Source: an uncultured Helcococcus sp. | GTDB lineage: Bacteria; Bacillota; Clostridia; Tissierellales; Peptoniphilaceae | Length of the DNA: 29,971 nucleotides | Direction of reading: 5' to 3' | Assembly: GCF_946998255.1 (NCBI RefSeq) | Contig: NZ_CAMPYN010000008.1 | Coordinates: 1-29,971 of the forward strand | Part shown: piece after piece, positions 29,470 through 29,971 of the stretch | Position numbering within the stretch: the first letter of the stretch is position 1 | Layout: every line of letters begins with the position of its first letter | Notes under the pieces: generated by a model | Told to the model about the DNA's origin: nothing | Seen by the model: only the letters and a program-made list of their open reading frames with translations | Databases searched by the model: none | Made by a program: the position numbers and the translations under genes

Positions 29470-29907
29470 ATGAGAAAAGAAAATATTAAAGTAAAAAAAA
29501 AAGATCCTAAAGAATTAGAAAGTGAATTGAACTCTATATCGGTATTCCTATATTCTTTTGGCCTGGTATTTATAGAATTTTTACTTTTAGACTTGCTATT
29601 GTTTGGAGGCCATATTAAAGACTATAGGATGGTGTTTACTCCAGCTTTACTCATAACATTTACGATTATTTGCCTTGTAACTGTAGTGTTTATGTCTGAT
29701 AAGATTTTAGTTAATTACAAGGATGCAGTTTTAGCAAGTGGATTTAATAAGTTTATGAGCATGATAGGTATTTTTTCTATAATAATTTTAGCTCATATAT
29801 TTCTAAAACAAAAATTATTTAGTCTAAGTATTTTGCCTATACTTTTCATATCTGCTGGATCATTTATTTTAGGAAGGATAATAGAAAAGATTCAAAAAAA
29901 TAAATAA
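29470..29907 (+). CDS. Unrecognised four-helix membrane protein
   Basis: 145 residues from ATG 29470, chosen because AGAGGAG (29458-29464) is directly upstream; a longer frame from 29434 would begin in the terminator. A charged N terminus (about 1-20, rich in Lys and Glu) precedes four hydrophobic segments (about 24-47, 55-76, 96-114 and 118-137) and a basic tail. I see no catalytic or Cys motifs and do not recognise the family. It follows the rnf terminator closely, so it depends on read-through or an unseen promoter. It is clearly not RnfB, which would need an Fe-S ferredoxin region. Confidence 0.75.
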   Translation: MRKENIKVKKKDPKELESELNSISVFLYSFGLVFIEFLLLDLLLFGGHIKDYRMVFTPALLITFTIICLVTVVFMSDKILVNYKDAVLASGFNKFMSMIGIFSIIILAHIFLKQKLFSLSILPILFISAGSFILGRIIEKIQKNK

Positions 29908-29915
29908 ATTTATTT

Positions 29916-29949
29916 AAAACTAGTTTCATATTTTGAAGCTAGTTTTTAT
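29916..29949 (+). terminator. Terminator after the last gene
   Basis: AAAACTAGTTTCA (29916-29928) pairs with TGAAGCTAGTTTT (29934-29946) with one G-U, then a T-rich tail. The last ~20 bases of the window are too short to interpret. Confidence 0.8.
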
Positions 29950-29971
29950 TTTAAAGAGTTTAGTATTCATC

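Overview
The window is strongly AT-rich, with AGGAGG-type ribosome binding sites, lipobox signal peptides, a sortase-anchored surface protein, an Rnf complex and Gram-positive gene neighbours (mfd-prsA-hup). I infer an anaerobic low-GC Firmicute, most like the Gram-positive anaerobic cocci (Peptoniphilaceae, Anaerococcus-like). This rests on general resemblance, not a search.

Layout. 1-3941: 3' part of mfd, a PrsA-like foldase lipoprotein overlapping it, and the HU gene with its own promoter and terminator. 3952-7534: a decayed tRNA, then an XRE repressor plus ImmA/IrrE metallopeptidase pair on the minus strand, divergent from two tandem Y-family DNA polymerases. The intergenic region holds three 18-bp operator-like palindromes, two of them exactly inside promoter spacers. 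7578-10637: a PdaA-like deacetylase lipoprotein and a convergent UvrD-like helicase. 10731-16425: a 72-codon ORF with a structured leader, a G5-domain protein, a 14-codon leader ORF with a hairpin, and a 1484-residue adhesin (thioester domain, about eight CnaB/SpaA-like domains, two VaFE repeats, NPKTG sorting signal). 16487-17665: an HMA domain and a zinc-type CDF transporter that look like one gene split by a frame change. 17774-20061: exonuclease III, a GtrB-like glycosyltransferase and a convergent GtrA-like protein. 20247-24364: tRNA-Leu(CAA), then polA-coaE-lytic transglycosylase with overlapping ends. 24525-29421: rnfCDGEA, ended by a terminator with no rnfB following, and with an RnfG carrying three FMN-binding domains. 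29470-29907: an unrecognised four-helix membrane protein.

The most interesting part is 4056-7534. It has the layout of a damage-induced mutagenesis switch controlled by a cleavable XRE repressor and a metallopeptidase (compare DdrO/IrrE of Deinococcus and ImmR/ImmA of ICEBs1) rather than by LexA. Other points for a second look are the Rnf operon without rnfB and with a triple-domain RnfG, the leader ORF and hairpin before the adhesin, and the split HMA-CDF gene. No integrase, transposase, CRISPR array or rRNA was seen.
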